Positions 46,505 through 58,430 of a DNA stretch of 64,000 nt are shown here, one piece after another. A model generated the notes under the pieces. That model searched no databases. It was not told the origin of the DNA and worked only from the letters and a program-made list of their open reading frames with translations. The DNA is taken from assembly GCA_037355855.1 (NCBI GenBank), contig CM074765.1, forward strand, positions 4,374,192 through 4,438,191. The letters are read 5' to 3'. A program made the position numbers and the translations under genes. Position 1 is the stretch's first letter; each line of letters opens with the position of its first letter. The DNA is from Pseudo-nitzschia pungens. Lineage: Eukaryota; Bacillariophyta; Bacillariophyceae; Bacillariales; Bacillariaceae.

Positions 46505-48498
46505 TAGCAGTAACCTCACTTCTTGTGCTTCGTCTTGGAGGCCACGAGCGAGATCTTTGGAAGAAGCAGTGAAACGCGCAGTCAAGTGGCGGCTTGTTTT
46601 GTAATCAGGGTAAACACTGTGAATGGATTCCTCTTCCTGCGGTTGCGGCGGCGCTCTGATCGCACCCGACTTTGTTCCCAACGCGGCGCATTGCGAATGC
46701 GAATGCGATTTTGTCGACGCAAATGTGTACATTGGTGCCTGGAAACGCGGATCATTGAAAGGCGGCGCACAGATCGGATACATCGAGAAATAGATCAATC
46801 ACCCCATGTATGATTACGATCTCTATGGTTTCGATTATGTTCTGGCCAAGCTCAAGAAGCGGGTAGAAATGGACCAATCGATGGTTTGGCTCGAACTCAA
46901 AGACAACTGCCTTTCCAAAAGCTGTGACGGCCCTGATCACTATGGGACTGGCTCTAACCGAGAAGTGGGTATATAGCACCTACCTCAAAAACGTTGCCAT
47001 TCCCTACGTTAGCAACGAGAGGTGCAGCGCGATGTACTTCCACTACTACTACCACCACTACTACTACGAGACTACGACTTCCCAAACCCCAACCCTACTA
47101 CTACTAGTACGATTACGATTACGATCACTACTACTTTTGGGACGACGACGACGACGACGACGTCGGCGTCAGTAAGAGAATCATCATGAATCCACTCTGC
47201 TGTTATTTTTGCTTTCTTTCTTATTACATGATGTGTTTCCCTTGTTTATGGACATTTTGGACAATCAAGGGATATTTTGGACAACAGAAGAATGAATTTG
47301 TGTAAGTAATTTGGTGGAATATTGTTAACAAATCACCTCCAGATACGTACGTACCGGTACGTACTTACAACTACTACTAGACTACTACTAGTACCGATCG
47401 TATTATTTTTATCGTAGGGCTTTTTTCCTACACGTACCGTACTCAAAACGGATGCACGAGGAGCAGAGGCAGGGCACGAAGACGGCAACATCAAATCCTC
47501 TTCATACTCGTGCGTCAAACTTGCGGCAGACAGCCAACCTCAAAATACCCGAACCTCGAACACTGGACATCAACTTCGATCTTACACTTCTGCTCCACAG
47601 CAGCCCATTTACAATTACAAAACGACGGTCTTACCAAATTTTCCGGGAAGGTTGTCAGAGTACCGTAGATCTGGCTGAATAGCTTGCTCAGTCGTACCAG
47701 GGTAGTAGTGGATATCGGAGTTCGTAAAAAACGAAGATCAAAGCGTCGTGTGGGCAGCTACAGCGAAACACCTTCTGCTGTGTATCTCCAAACTTGCGTT
47801 TGGACCTATCAGCTAACAGCCAAGTTCAATTACATTCGAGACATTATCATTCGCAAGCTTTCCTGTGTCTCAAGCTGGCAAAGACGCTTCAGATCGACTG
47901 GAAGACAACAACGAACTGCATAAGGTCGTTAAAAACAACGATATCAACGGTTCAGTGATTCGAATTTATCCCAGATCCCCGAGCTCTAATCAGCAATTCC
48001 ATTCCGGACGTTTTATTTTCCTTGTTTTTACGGACACAACAAGAATAGCACTCCGGTCCTCAAACTTCAAGGATTGATGGAGAACGAATTTTTCTGTTTT
48101 ACACTACACATTTAATTCGTCGAGAAGCGAACGAACTCCGTTTGTTCCGTTACGATTCCGTTACGATTCAATCCATCCGTCCGACAAACACCATCCAGAG
48201 GAAGGTATGTAGATAGGTCAGTGCTGGAAGACTTTGTTTCAACGGATACGCAACTAACCACCAATATTAATTCCGATCGGCTTTCTCAACCAATACAGAG
48301 TTTTCGTGGTACAAGGTCCACCAAAAAGCAGCGAGAAGCACGTCGCACAGCACAGCACAGCACGGCAGGCAGACCCAACCAAGATAACGGTAGGGGGTGC
48401 GACAAGAACGTCACGTAGCGGCAAAAAAAAACGCAAAAAAGAACCCATACGGTACTTCTACGACGATCACCACAGGACAAGCAAGTGACACAGACGCG
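46505..48498. other. Intergenic stretch before the LRR gene
   Basis: Contains TAC/CTACTA runs (47040-47110), an ACG trinucleotide run (47143-47163), the palindrome GTACGTACCGGTACGTAC (47345-47362) and a CAGCA pentamer run (48345-48365) about 135 bp before the LRR start. A minus-strand frame (46798-46250) overlaps the previous gene and is discussed as rejected. No gene supported. Confidence 0.4.
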
Positions 48499-51400
48499 AT
48501 GCAAGTATTGGATCTGATAGACAGTTCAGCGCCAGAGGTAGGCGTTAACGACACAGAGAAAGACTCTGGATTGCTCGACGACGAATGTTTTGAAGAAACG
48601 GAAGCAATTGAAGCCCGTGGCAAGGAGAGAACAGAAGACAAGCACGACAAAAAGGGCGAGGTGCAGACTGGTGCAAATGAGTTGGAACTGTGCATGGGAG
48701 ACTCAGAGCAATGGTCTGACCAAAAAAGTGCCACAGATAAGTCATTGACCAATACAAACAGAAAGAATAGCAACAGCTCGGTGGCTTTGATGGGGAGCGA
48801 AGCGAAGGCATTTTCGCTTCCACATCTTTTCAAAGGCGGATCGGCACACACAGTAAAGGGACAAGGTGGAGGCAGCAAAGCACTCTCCTTAGGCTCTTTG
48901 CAGTCCTCTTCTGACTCGTCGTCCCACAGCAGCCAAGGAAGCCGAGCTTCCTCAATGAGTTTCAAAAATTACCCACAAGATTCCTACTCTTTCTTGTCCC
49001 TCCATGGGCCCTTCGACAAACCCATTTTCTTTGGTTTTGGAATTATGGTTTGGTTCTTTCAACTGATGCTTGTCAGTATGATGTTACTGAGTGTCCTTGT
49101 CCCAGATTGGGTTACAAGGAATGACGACAATCCAAGTGATGATTTTTTTGGAAATATTATTGCAGCAAATGCAACTCCAGTTGTACAAGGAACACAGTTC
49201 ATAGCTATTTTGTCCTATATTTTATTTGCAGATGCATCTATTCTGGACATTACTTCTGCAGTTGAGAAATTCCCCAAGTTCTCCAAAAAGGCCAATGGTG
49301 ACAAAGTTGGATGCATGGTATTTTCTTGCATGCTTCGTTTCATTCAAGGGTTGTCCGCAATAGTTGCAGCTTTTCTACTAATTATCACATCTAGAACTGC
49401 AGTTGAGATTGTCCTTAACTTTTCAGCAGTGGTGAGTGGGATATTAAGTTTTCAATGAACACCAGAATGTGATCAGTTTCTCACAATACATTTTTTCTCC
49501 ATTTTTTTGATAATTCTGCACATTTGCCAAAAAGAATTTCATAAGTAACTTGGATAATGTGGCCTTTCAGTTGGCCTTGAGTGGGAAATATGGTGAAAAA
49601 ATTGAACACGAAGCGAAAAGAATTACCAAACTTCAACTTCCACCTTGCATGTCTCACCATACGCAGACTCGATTCCATTTCACATTGGCATCTCTAGGTG
49701 CTGTTTTTTTGATACTGATTAGTGCAATCATCTTTGCGCAAGACCACCCAAAGATTTGGCGTACCACTGTTTTGAGGGTTGAATTTCAGACTACAGAACT
49801 CCAATTGTATAGTGGATGTTACCGGCAAGAGATGAATCGTAGCAAATTGGAGCAGAGAGATATCTACTTTCTGGAAAAAGGCGATAATAACACAGCAAGA
49901 TTGCAGTACTGCATTCAGGAACGCCATTGGATATTGTCCAAAAATACTTCAAATGCATGTGATAAAGAGGCAAAGGATGATGAGGTTGCAAAATCATCAA
50001 AGATGGACACCTTTGACATTTCCACTGCTTTTGATGAGGGATGGTACAGTGTTTCTGGCACCCCTATAGATCTCTACGCAATTGAATTTGGCAATAACCA
50101 GACAGCATACTGTAACTTGCTTGGTGACGGAAAATGTAATGATGATGTGAACGACTTGACATTCGGTTATGATGGTGGAGATTGCTGCTCTGCTACATGC
50201 TCTAATCCTATCTGTGGGATTGATGCCATCACAAAAGCTTTTGGTGTGTCGAACACCACTGGCAATGGCTTTCCCAACTGCACAGATCCAAGCATGGTTC
50301 CAATCACAATCCAACTTGGTAACTTTACAGAATCAAAAAAACGCCGAGGGTGGTATGAAGAAGGCAATCCAGTTGACAATCCTTATCTTATTCTTGAGTG
50401 CGAGGGAAAAATTGTTTTATCACTTGTCATCAATGAATACATGACAAATGGTAATGAGACTGTTCATGTCAGTGATCGTGCAAATTGCCTTATGACAGTG
50501 AAGAATCAAACTGCAAAAACCAATACCATCTGGTATTTTGACTATTCCATTTACATCGAAGGCAGCAGCAGTGTTCCAAATAATTGGAAGATCCTTGAGG
50601 GCAACAGTGGTGAGGAAGGAAGTGTATCCTTTAAGGCGATTCCTGAATGCATGATAGACAAGCTTTCTGTGGCTGCTAATGTGTTTGAATTGTACAATGA
50701 TTTTCATGCAAAGCAAGCTCTGTACTGGATTGTTGAAGATGACTCAGGGAATTCAGACTGTAGTGACGAATATTTCAATGAGAGATTTGGACTGAGTCTA
50801 TTGAACTATAGTGCCCCAGTGAAAGGCGGGGGAAGATCATGGATCAATTCCAATCCAACATGTCTCTGGTCTGCAATAGTTTGCAAGAAAGATTTAGCTC
50901 CCAAAGAACTGGATTTGCACCAATTGGGACTTTCTGGGACAATTCCAAAATATACAATGTTGCTACAATCATTTTCCAGATTGTCTTTAGGTGAGTTGAG
51001 ATTCGTAGCATACTTTTTTGAAAAATGTTCATGTAACTGTAATGGAGCTAATTGGTAGTCTCTTCACATTTTTCAGGTAACAATGAATTGACTGGAACCA
51101 TTCCTTCTGAGATTGGGTTGTTGACAGACTTGACAGATCTTTCTTTATGTGAGTGCAGATGTTGTAGTGGTTGTTGATGGTGTGAAAGATTGGGGTTTTG
51201 TGAATGCTGTGTGTTTTTGTGTCAATGGATTTGTTGATGATATACTTAATGTGTGTGTTGAATGTTTGTTTCATGTTGTGTATTGGTGTGTGTTTGCAGT
51301 TGAGAATAAATTGAATGGAAGCATTCCTTCTGAGATTGGGTTGTTGACGGGCTTGGAAGTTCTTTCTCTGTGTGAGTGCGGATGTTGTAGTGGTTGTTGA

Positions 51401-54400
51401 TGGTGTGAAAGATTGGGGTTTTGTGAATGCTGTGTGTTTTTGTGTCAATGGATTTGTTGATGATATACTTAATGTGTGTGTTGAATGTTTGTTTCATGTT
51501 GTGTATTGGTGTGTGTTTGCAGATGGGAATGAATTGAATGGAAGCATTCCTTCTGAGATTTGGTGGTTGAAAAACTTGACATATCTTTCTTTGTGTGAGT
51601 GCAGATGTTGTAGTGGTTGTTGATGGTGTGAAAGGTTGGGGTTTTGTGAATGCTGTGTGTTTTTGTGTCAATGGATTTGTTGATGATATACTTAATGTGT
51701 GTGTTGAATGTTTGTTTCATGTTGTGTATTGGTGTGTGTTTGCAGTTGGGAATGAATTGACTGGAACCATTCCTTCTGAGATTGGGTTGTTGAGAAACTT
51801 GACATATCTTTCTTTGTGTGAGTGCGGATGTTGTAGTAGTTGTTGATGGTGTGAAAGATTGGGGTTTTGTGAATGCTGTGTGTTTTTGTGTCAATGGATT
51901 TGTTGATGATATACTTAATGTGTGTGTTGAATGTTTGTTTCATGTTGTGTATTGGTGTGTGTTTGCAGATGGGACTGAATTGAATGGAAGCATTCCTTCT
52001 GAGATTGGGTTGTTGACGGGCTTGGAATATCTTTATTTGTGTGAGTGGGGATGTTGTAGTGGTTGTTGATGGTGTGAAAGATTCTGGGTTTTGTGAATGC
52101 TGTGTGTTTTTGTGTCAATGGATTTGTTGATGATATACTTAATGTGTGTGTTGAATGTTTGTTTCATGTTGTGTATTGGTGTGTGTTTGCAGATGGGAAT
52201 GAATTGAATGGAAGCATTCCTTCTGAGATTTGGTTGTTGACAGGCTTGGAACATCTTTCTTTGTGTGAGTGGGGATGTTGTAGTGGTTGTTGATGGTGTG
52301 AAAGGTTGGGGTTTTGTGAATGCTGTGTGTTTTTGTGTCAATGGATTTGTTGATGATATACTTAATGTGTGTGTTGAATGTTTGTTTCATGTTGTGTATT
52401 GGTGTGTGTTTGCAGATGGGACTGAATTGAATGGAAGCATTCCTTCTGAGATTGGGTTGTTGACGGGCTTGGAAGTTCTTTCTTTGTGTGAGTGCGGATG
52501 TTGTAGTGGTTGTTGATGGTGTGAAAGGTTGGGGTTTTGTGAATGCTGTGTGTTTTTGTGTCAATGGATTTGTTGATGATATACTTAATGTGTGTGTTGA
52601 ATGTTTGTTTCATGTTGTGTATTGGTGTGTGTTTGCAGATGGGACTGAATTGACTGGAAGCATTCCTTCTGAGATTGGGTTGTTGAAAGACTTGACAGAT
52701 CTTTATTTGTGTGAGTGGGGATGTTGTAGTGGTTGTTGATGGTGTGAAAGGTTGGGGTTTTGTGAATGCTGTGTGTTTTTGTGTCAATGGATTTGTTGAT
52801 GATATACTTAATGTGTGTGTTGAATGTTTGTTTCATGTTGTGTATTGGTGTGTGTTTGCAGATGGGACTGAATTGACTGGAACCATTCCTTCTGAGATTG
52901 GGTTGTTGACAGGCTTGGAATATCTTTATTTGTGTGAGTGCGGATGTTGTAGTGGTTGTTGATGGTGTGAAAGATTGGGGTTTTGTGAATGCTGTGTGTT
53001 TTTGTGTCAATGGATTTGTTGATGATATACTTAATGTGTGTGTTGAATGTTTGTTTCATGTTGTGTATTGGTGTGTGTTTGCAGATGGGACTGAATTGAA
53101 TGGAAGCATTCCTTCTGAGATTGGGTTGTTGACAGGCTTGGAATATCTTTATTTGTGTGAGTGGGGATGTTGTAGTGGTTGTTGATGGTGTGAAAGATTG
53201 GGGTTTTGTGAATGCTGTGTGTTTTTGTGTCAATGGATTTGTTGATGATATACTTAATGTGTGTGTTGAATGTTTGTTTCATGTTGTGTATTGGTGTGTG
53301 TTTGCAGATGGGACTGAATTGAATGGAAGCATTCCTTCTGAGATTGGGTTGTTGACGGGCTTGGAAGTTCTTTCTTTGTGTGAGTGCGGATGTTGTAGTG
53401 GTTGTTGATGGTGTGAAAGGTTGGGGTTTTGTGAATGCTGTGTGTTTTTGTGTCAATGGATTTGTTGATGATATACTTAATGTGTGTGTTGAATGTTTGT
53501 TTCATGTTGTGTATTGGTGTGTGTTTGCAGATGGGACTGAATTGACTGGAAGCATTCCTTCTGAGATTGGGTTGTTGAAAGACTTGACAGATCTTTATTT
53601 GTGTGAGTGGGGATGTTGTAGTGGTTGTTGATGGTGTGAAAGGTTGGGGTTTTGTGAATGCTGTGTGTTTTTGTGTCAATGGATTTGTTGATGATATACT
53701 TAATGTGTGTGTTGAATGTTTGTTTCATGTTGTGTATTGGTGTGTGTTTGCAGATGGGACTGAATTGAATGGAAGCATTCCTTCTGAGATTGGGTTGTTG
53801 ACGGGCTTGGAATATCTTTATTTGTGTGAGTGGGGATGTTGTAGTGGTTGTTGATGGTGTGAAAGATTCTGGGTTTTGTGAATGCTGTGTGTTTTTGTGT
53901 CAATGGATTTGTTGATGATATACTTAATGTGTGTGTTGAATGTTTGTTTCATGTTGTGTATTGGTGTGTGTTTGCAGATGGGAATGAATTGAATGGAAGC
54001 ATTCCTTCTGAGATTGGGTTGTTGACGGGCTTGGAAGTTCTTTATTTGTGTGAGTGCGGATGTTGTAGTGGTTGTTGATGGTGTGAAAGATTGGGGTTTT
54101 GTGAATGCTGTGTGTTTTTGTGTCAATGGATTTGTTGATGATATAGTTAATGTGTGTGTTGAATGTTTGTTTCATGTTGTGTATTGGTGTGTGTTTGCAG
54201 ATGGGACTGAATTGACTGGAACCATTCCTTCTGAGATTGGGTTGTTGACAGGCTTGGAATATCTTTATTTGTGTGAGTGCGGATGTTGTAGTGGTTGTTG
54301 ATGGTGTGAAAGGTTGGGGTTTTGTGAATGCTGTGTGTTTTTGTGTCAATGGGTTTGTTGATGATATACTTAATGTGTGTGTTGAATGTTTGTTTCATGT

Positions 54401-55143
54401 TGTGTATTGGTGTGTGTTTGCAGATGGGACTGAATTGAATGGAAGCATTCCTTCTGAGATTGGGTTGTTGACAGGCTTGGAATATCTTTATTTGTGTGAG
54501 TGGGGATGTTGTAGTGGTTGTTGATGGTGTGAAAGGTTGGGGTTTTGTGAATGCTGTGTGTTTTTGTGTCAATGGATTTGTTGATGATATACTTAATGTG
54601 TGTGTTGAATGTTTGTTTCATGTTGTGTATTGGTGTGTGTTTGCAGATGGGAATGAATTGAATGGAAGCATTCCTTCTGAGATTGGGTTGTTGACGGGCT
54701 TGGAATATCTTTATTTGTGTGAGTGCGGATGTTGTAGTGGTTGTTGATGGTGTGAAAGATTCTGGGTTTTGTGAATGCTGTGTGTTTTTGTGTCAATGGA
54801 TTTGTTGATGATATACTTAATGTGTGTGTTGAATGTTTGTTTCATGTTGTGTATTGGTGTGTGTTTGCAGATGGGAATGAATTGAATGGAAGCATTCCTT
54901 CTGAGATTGGGTTGTTGACGGGCTTGGAATATCTTTATTTGTGTGAGTGTGGATATTTGAGAGAATGATTGTTCAAGGGTGGTTGTGCTTTTCCCTACTG
55001 ATTTTGTCATGTTTTGTCTTTTGTCTGTGTTTGCAGCTATTTCGATGTGTCAGGTTGATGGGGTTTTGTCATTGTCAAACCTCACTTGTGAAGAAGATTA
55101 TTTTGAGGATGAAGTTGGTGGTAACATCACTTTTTTTTCATGA
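48499..55143 (+). CDS. LRR receptor-like membrane protein with a Notch (LNR) repeat, about 21 exons
   Basis: Exons inferred by eye: 48499-49431, 49535-50990, eighteen 72-bp exons between 51077 and 54942, and 55037-55143 (TGA). All junctions are GT-AG and in phase; total about 1,263 aa. An acidic Ser-rich N-terminus is followed by hydrophobic segments at about residues 177-200, 233-252 and 271-297, and a fourth early in exon 2 (FHFTLASLGAVFLILISAII). Then comes a long extracellular-type region with many N-x-S/T sites, an LNR domain at about 503-530 (LLGDGKCNDD, then GYDGGDCC), the LRR cap (CLWSAIVCKKD, LDLHQLGLSGTIP) and 18 plant-type 24-residue LRRs. The last exon is Cys-containing and short. 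This architecture resembles diatom LRR membrane proteins of unknown ligand. No kinase is present. ATG 48499 is chosen because the longer frame starts with GTG. Confidence 0.85.
51077..54942 (+). repeat. 223-bp tandem exon-intron units (18 LRR exons)
   Basis: Exons start at 51077, 51300, 51523, 51746, 51969, 52193, 52416, 52639, 52862, 53085, 53308, 53531, 53754, 53978, 54201, 54424, 54647 and 54871. Each is 72 bp and encodes a variant of GNELNGSIPSEIGLLTGLEY plus LYL. The 17 introns start GTGAGTG and end TGTGTGTTTGCAG, and are 151 bp, or 152 bp in three cases (donors 52041, 53826, 54719) that carry ATTCTGGG instead of ATTGGGG. All introns are phase 1. Confidence 0.93.
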
Positions 55144-55175
55144 ACTAAGTATTAGTATAATTGTTTATCATTGTA

Positions 55176-55697
55176 TTTTTGTTGGGGTTGTTGGGGTTGG
55201 GGTTGTTGTTGGGGTTGTTGTTGGGGTTGGGGTTGTTGGGGTTGGGGTTGTTGGTTGTTGGGGTTTTTGGTTTGTTGGGGTTGTTGGGGTTGTTGGGGTT
55301 GTTGGGGTTGTTGGGGTTGTTGGGGTTGGGGTTGTTGGGGTTGGGGTTGTTGGGGTTGGGGTTGTTGGGGTTGTTGGGGTTGTTGGGGTTGTTGGGGTTG
55401 TTGGGGTTGGGGTTGGGGTTGTTGTTGTTGGGGTTTGTTGGGGTTGGGGTTGGGGTTGTTGGGGTTGGGGTTTGTTGGGGTTGGGGTTGTTGGGGTTGGG
55501 GTTGTTGGGGTTGGGGTTGGGGTTGTTGGGGTTTGTTGGGGTTTGGTTGTTTGTTGGGGTTGGGGTTGTTGGGGTTGTTGGGGTTGGGGTTGTTGGGGTT
55601 GGGGTTGTTGTTGTTGGGGTTGGGGTTGTTGTTGTTTGGGGTTGGGGTTGTTGGGGTTGGGGTTGTTGGTTTGTTGGGGTTGGGGTTGTTGGGGTTA
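55176..55697 (+). repeat. G-rich TTGGGG / TTGTTGGGG array
   Basis: More than 500 bp of GGGGTT and GGGGTTGTT units on the plus strand, starting about 33 bp after the LRR stop codon. It has strong G-quadruplex potential. It is not the TTAGGG telomere repeat reported for diatoms. A like-oriented second array is at 63567-64000. Long Leu/Gly or Val/Gly/Trp frames through it are artefacts. Confidence 0.95.
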
Positions 55698-56140
55698 GTA
55701 GTCTTTTCCTAGCGTTTAAAATGGACTTTTAGGTCCGTTCAGACCTTTTTGCTACTCTCTAGCCCCACCTGGACCCGGGAGTAGCCTTGGACACTTAAAA
55801 AAATGGGTCAAAAAAAACAGCAAAAACTTAGAGAAAATTTTTTTGGTCCCCATATAAAATGCTAGCGGGTGAAATTTTTTCAAATTTTTTTTTTTGAAAT
55901 ATCTTGAGCAAACATGGCGTCTACAACCCAAATATGCTGGGTTTGACCAAAAAATATTTTTGAAAATATCTCCGCTGGACCTAAAAATTTTTGGTAAAAT
56001 TTTTTTTTTTTTTTTACATATCTTCAGCAAACTTGGCATCTAGACCCCAAATGTGTTGAGTTTGAGTCAAAAAAAATTTTGAAAATGACTTAGTGAAAAA
56101 AAAGTAGGGTTGGTTGCAGTAGGCTGCTGGGGGGGGAATA
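55698..56140. other. A/T-rich spacer with two ~117-bp degenerate repeats
   Basis: Two units share TATCTT(G/C)AGCAAAC(A/T)TGGC, CCCAAAT(A/G)TG and TTTTGAAAAT, with long A or T homopolymers between them. No coding region. Confidence 0.6.
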
Positions 56141-56154
56141 ACCTTATCCCTTGG

Positions 56155-58430
56155 GTTTTCGGCCCCACACTAAGTCGAAAAATTTTTTAGTCCCGCACCA
56201 CACCGATCGAAAAATTATTCAGTCCCGCACCACAAAGGTCTCAAAATTATTCAGTCCCACACCATGCATGTCTCAAAATTATCGGGTTTCGGTCCCACAT
56301 CACACCGGTCTCAAAAATATCGGGTTTCGGTCCCACACCACACCTGTCTCAAAACTGTAGGGTTAGGGTCACACACCACACATGTCTCAAAATTATCGGG
56401 TTTCGGTCCCACATCACACCGGTCTCAAAAATATCGGGTTTCGGTCCCACACCACACCTGTCTCAAAACTGTAGGGTTAGGGTCACACACCACACATGTC
56501 TCAAAATTATCGGGTTTCGGTCCCACACCACACATGTCTCAAAATTATCGGGTTTCGGTCCCACACCACACCGGTCTCAAAACTGTAGGGTTAGGGTCAC
56601 ATACCACACATGTCTCAAAATTATCGGGTTTCGGTCCCACACCACACATGTCTCAAAATTATCGGGTTTCGGTCCCACACCACACCGGTCTCAAAACTGT
56701 AGGGTTAGGGTCACATACCACACATGTCTCAAAATTATCGGGTTTCGGTCCCACACCACACCGGTCTCAAAAATATAGAGTTAGGGTCCCACACCACACC
56801 GGTCTCAAAATTATCGGGTTTCGGTCCCACACCACACCGGTCTCAAGACTGTAGGGTTAGGGTCACATACCACACATGTCTCAAAATTATCGGGTTTCGG
56901 TCCCACACCACACCGGTCTCAAAAATATAGAGTTAGGGTCCCACACCACACCGGTCTCAAAATTATCGGGTTTCGGTCCCACACCACACCGGTCTCAAGA
57001 CTGTAGGGTTAGGGTCACATACCACACATGTCTCAAAATTATCGGGTTTCGGTCCCACACCACATGGGTCTCAAAACTATAGGGTTCGGGTCACATACCA
57101 CACCGGTCTCAAAATTATCGGGTTTCGGTCCCATACCACATGCGTCTCAAAATTATCGGGTTTTGGTTCCACACCATACGTACCGGTACCGATCTCAAAA
57201 CTCTAGGGTTTCGGTCACATACCATACATGTGTCAAAATTATCGGGTTTCGGTCCCATACCACATGGGTCTCAAAATTATCGGGTTTCGGTCCCACACCA
57301 TACCGGTCTCAAAACTGTAGGGTTTCGGTCCCATACCACACCTGTATCAAAATTATCGGGTTTCGGTCCCATACCACATGTGTCTCAAAATTATCGCGTT
57401 TCGGTTCCACACCATACCGGTCTCAAAAACTGTAGGGTTTCGGTCCCATACCACACATGTGTCAAAATTATCGGGTTTCGGTCCCATACCACATGTGTCT
57501 CAAAATTATCGGGTTTTGGTTCCACACCATACCGGTCTCAAAAACTGTAGGGTTTCGGTCCCATACCACACATGTGTCAAAATTATCGGGTTTCGGTCCC
57601 ATACCACATGTGTCTCAAATTTATCCGGTTTCGGTCCCACACCATACCGGCTTCAAAAATAACGGGTTTCGGTTCCACACCATACCGGTCTCAAAAACTG
57701 TAGGGTTTCGGTCCCATACCACACATGTGTCAAAATTATCGGGTTTCGGTCCCACACCACACCGGTCTCAAAAATATAAGGTTCGGGTCCCACACCATAC
57801 CGGTCTCAAAAATTATCCGGTTTCGGTCACACACCACGCCGGTCTCAAAATTACAGGGTTCGAGTCCCATACCACACATGTCTCAAAATTATCGGGTTTC
57901 GGTCCCACGCCACACAGGTCTCAAAATTACAGGGTTCGGGTCACACACCACACAGGTCTCAAAATTACAGGGTTCGGGTCACACACCACACAGTTCTCAA
58001 AATTATCGGGTTCGGGTCACACACCACACAGGTCTCAAAATTACATGGTTCGAGTCCCATACCACACATGTCTCAAAATTATCGGGTTTCGGTCCCACAC
58101 CACACAGGTCTCAAAATTACAGGGTTGGAGTCCCATACCACACAGGTCTCAAAATTATCGGGTTTCGGTCCCACAGCACACATGTCTCAAAATTATCGGG
58201 TTTCGGTCCCACACCACACATGTCTCAAAATTACAGGGTTCGGGTCACACACCACACATGTCTCAAAATTACAGGGTTCGAGTCACATGCCACACAGGTC
58301 TAAAAATTATCGGGTTCGAGTCCCATACCACACATGTTTCAAATTTACAGGGTTCGGGTCACATACCACACATGTCTCAAAACTACAGGGTTTTAGTCCC
58401 ACACCACACATGTCTCAAAATTGCCTCGGT
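56155..58430 (+). repeat. 38-bp tandem satellite
   Basis: About 60 units of 38 bp have core CTCAAAATTATCGGGTTTCGG then TCCCACACCACA(C/T)(C/A)(G/T)GT. Two main variants alternate (TTATCGGGTTTCGG and CTGTAGGGTTAGGG), and a third (TTACAGGGTTCGGG) dominates the right end. The variant gradient from left to right suggests local unit amplification. Long plus-strand frames (up to 340 codons) are repeat translations. Confidence 0.93.

Noticed and set aside
46250..46798. 182-codon minus-strand frame with an Ala/Gly-rich, membrane-like C-terminal part
   Set aside because: It overlaps the plus-strand zinc-knuckle exon, which has matching splice phases and a recognisable Cys/His motif. I could not support both, but the minus frame is coding-like enough to keep in mind.
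51029..55010. Repeated 83-codon plus and 141-codon minus frames in the LRR array
   Set aside because: The plus frames begin at intron donors (GTG), and the minus frames are antisense to intron-exon units. They recur only because the unit is tandemly repeated.
55176..55697. Interstitial telomere
   Set aside because: The unit is TTGGGG/TTGTTGGGG, not the TTAGGG repeat known for diatoms, and it sits between genes and satellites; telomere origin is not supported.
54947..55732. 261-codon Val/Gly/Trp frame after the LRR array
   Set aside because: It translates the G-rich TTGGGG array; similar long frames exist in all three plus-strand phases.
57840..58330. tRNA B-box-like GGTTCGAGTCCC motifs in the 38-bp satellite
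   Set aside because: They are the repeat unit itself; no A-box, acceptor stem or cloverleaf can be formed around them.
56155..58430. CRISPR-like array of 38-bp repeats
   Set aside because: Units are contiguous with no unique spacers, and the surrounding genes are eukaryotic with introns. It is a satellite.
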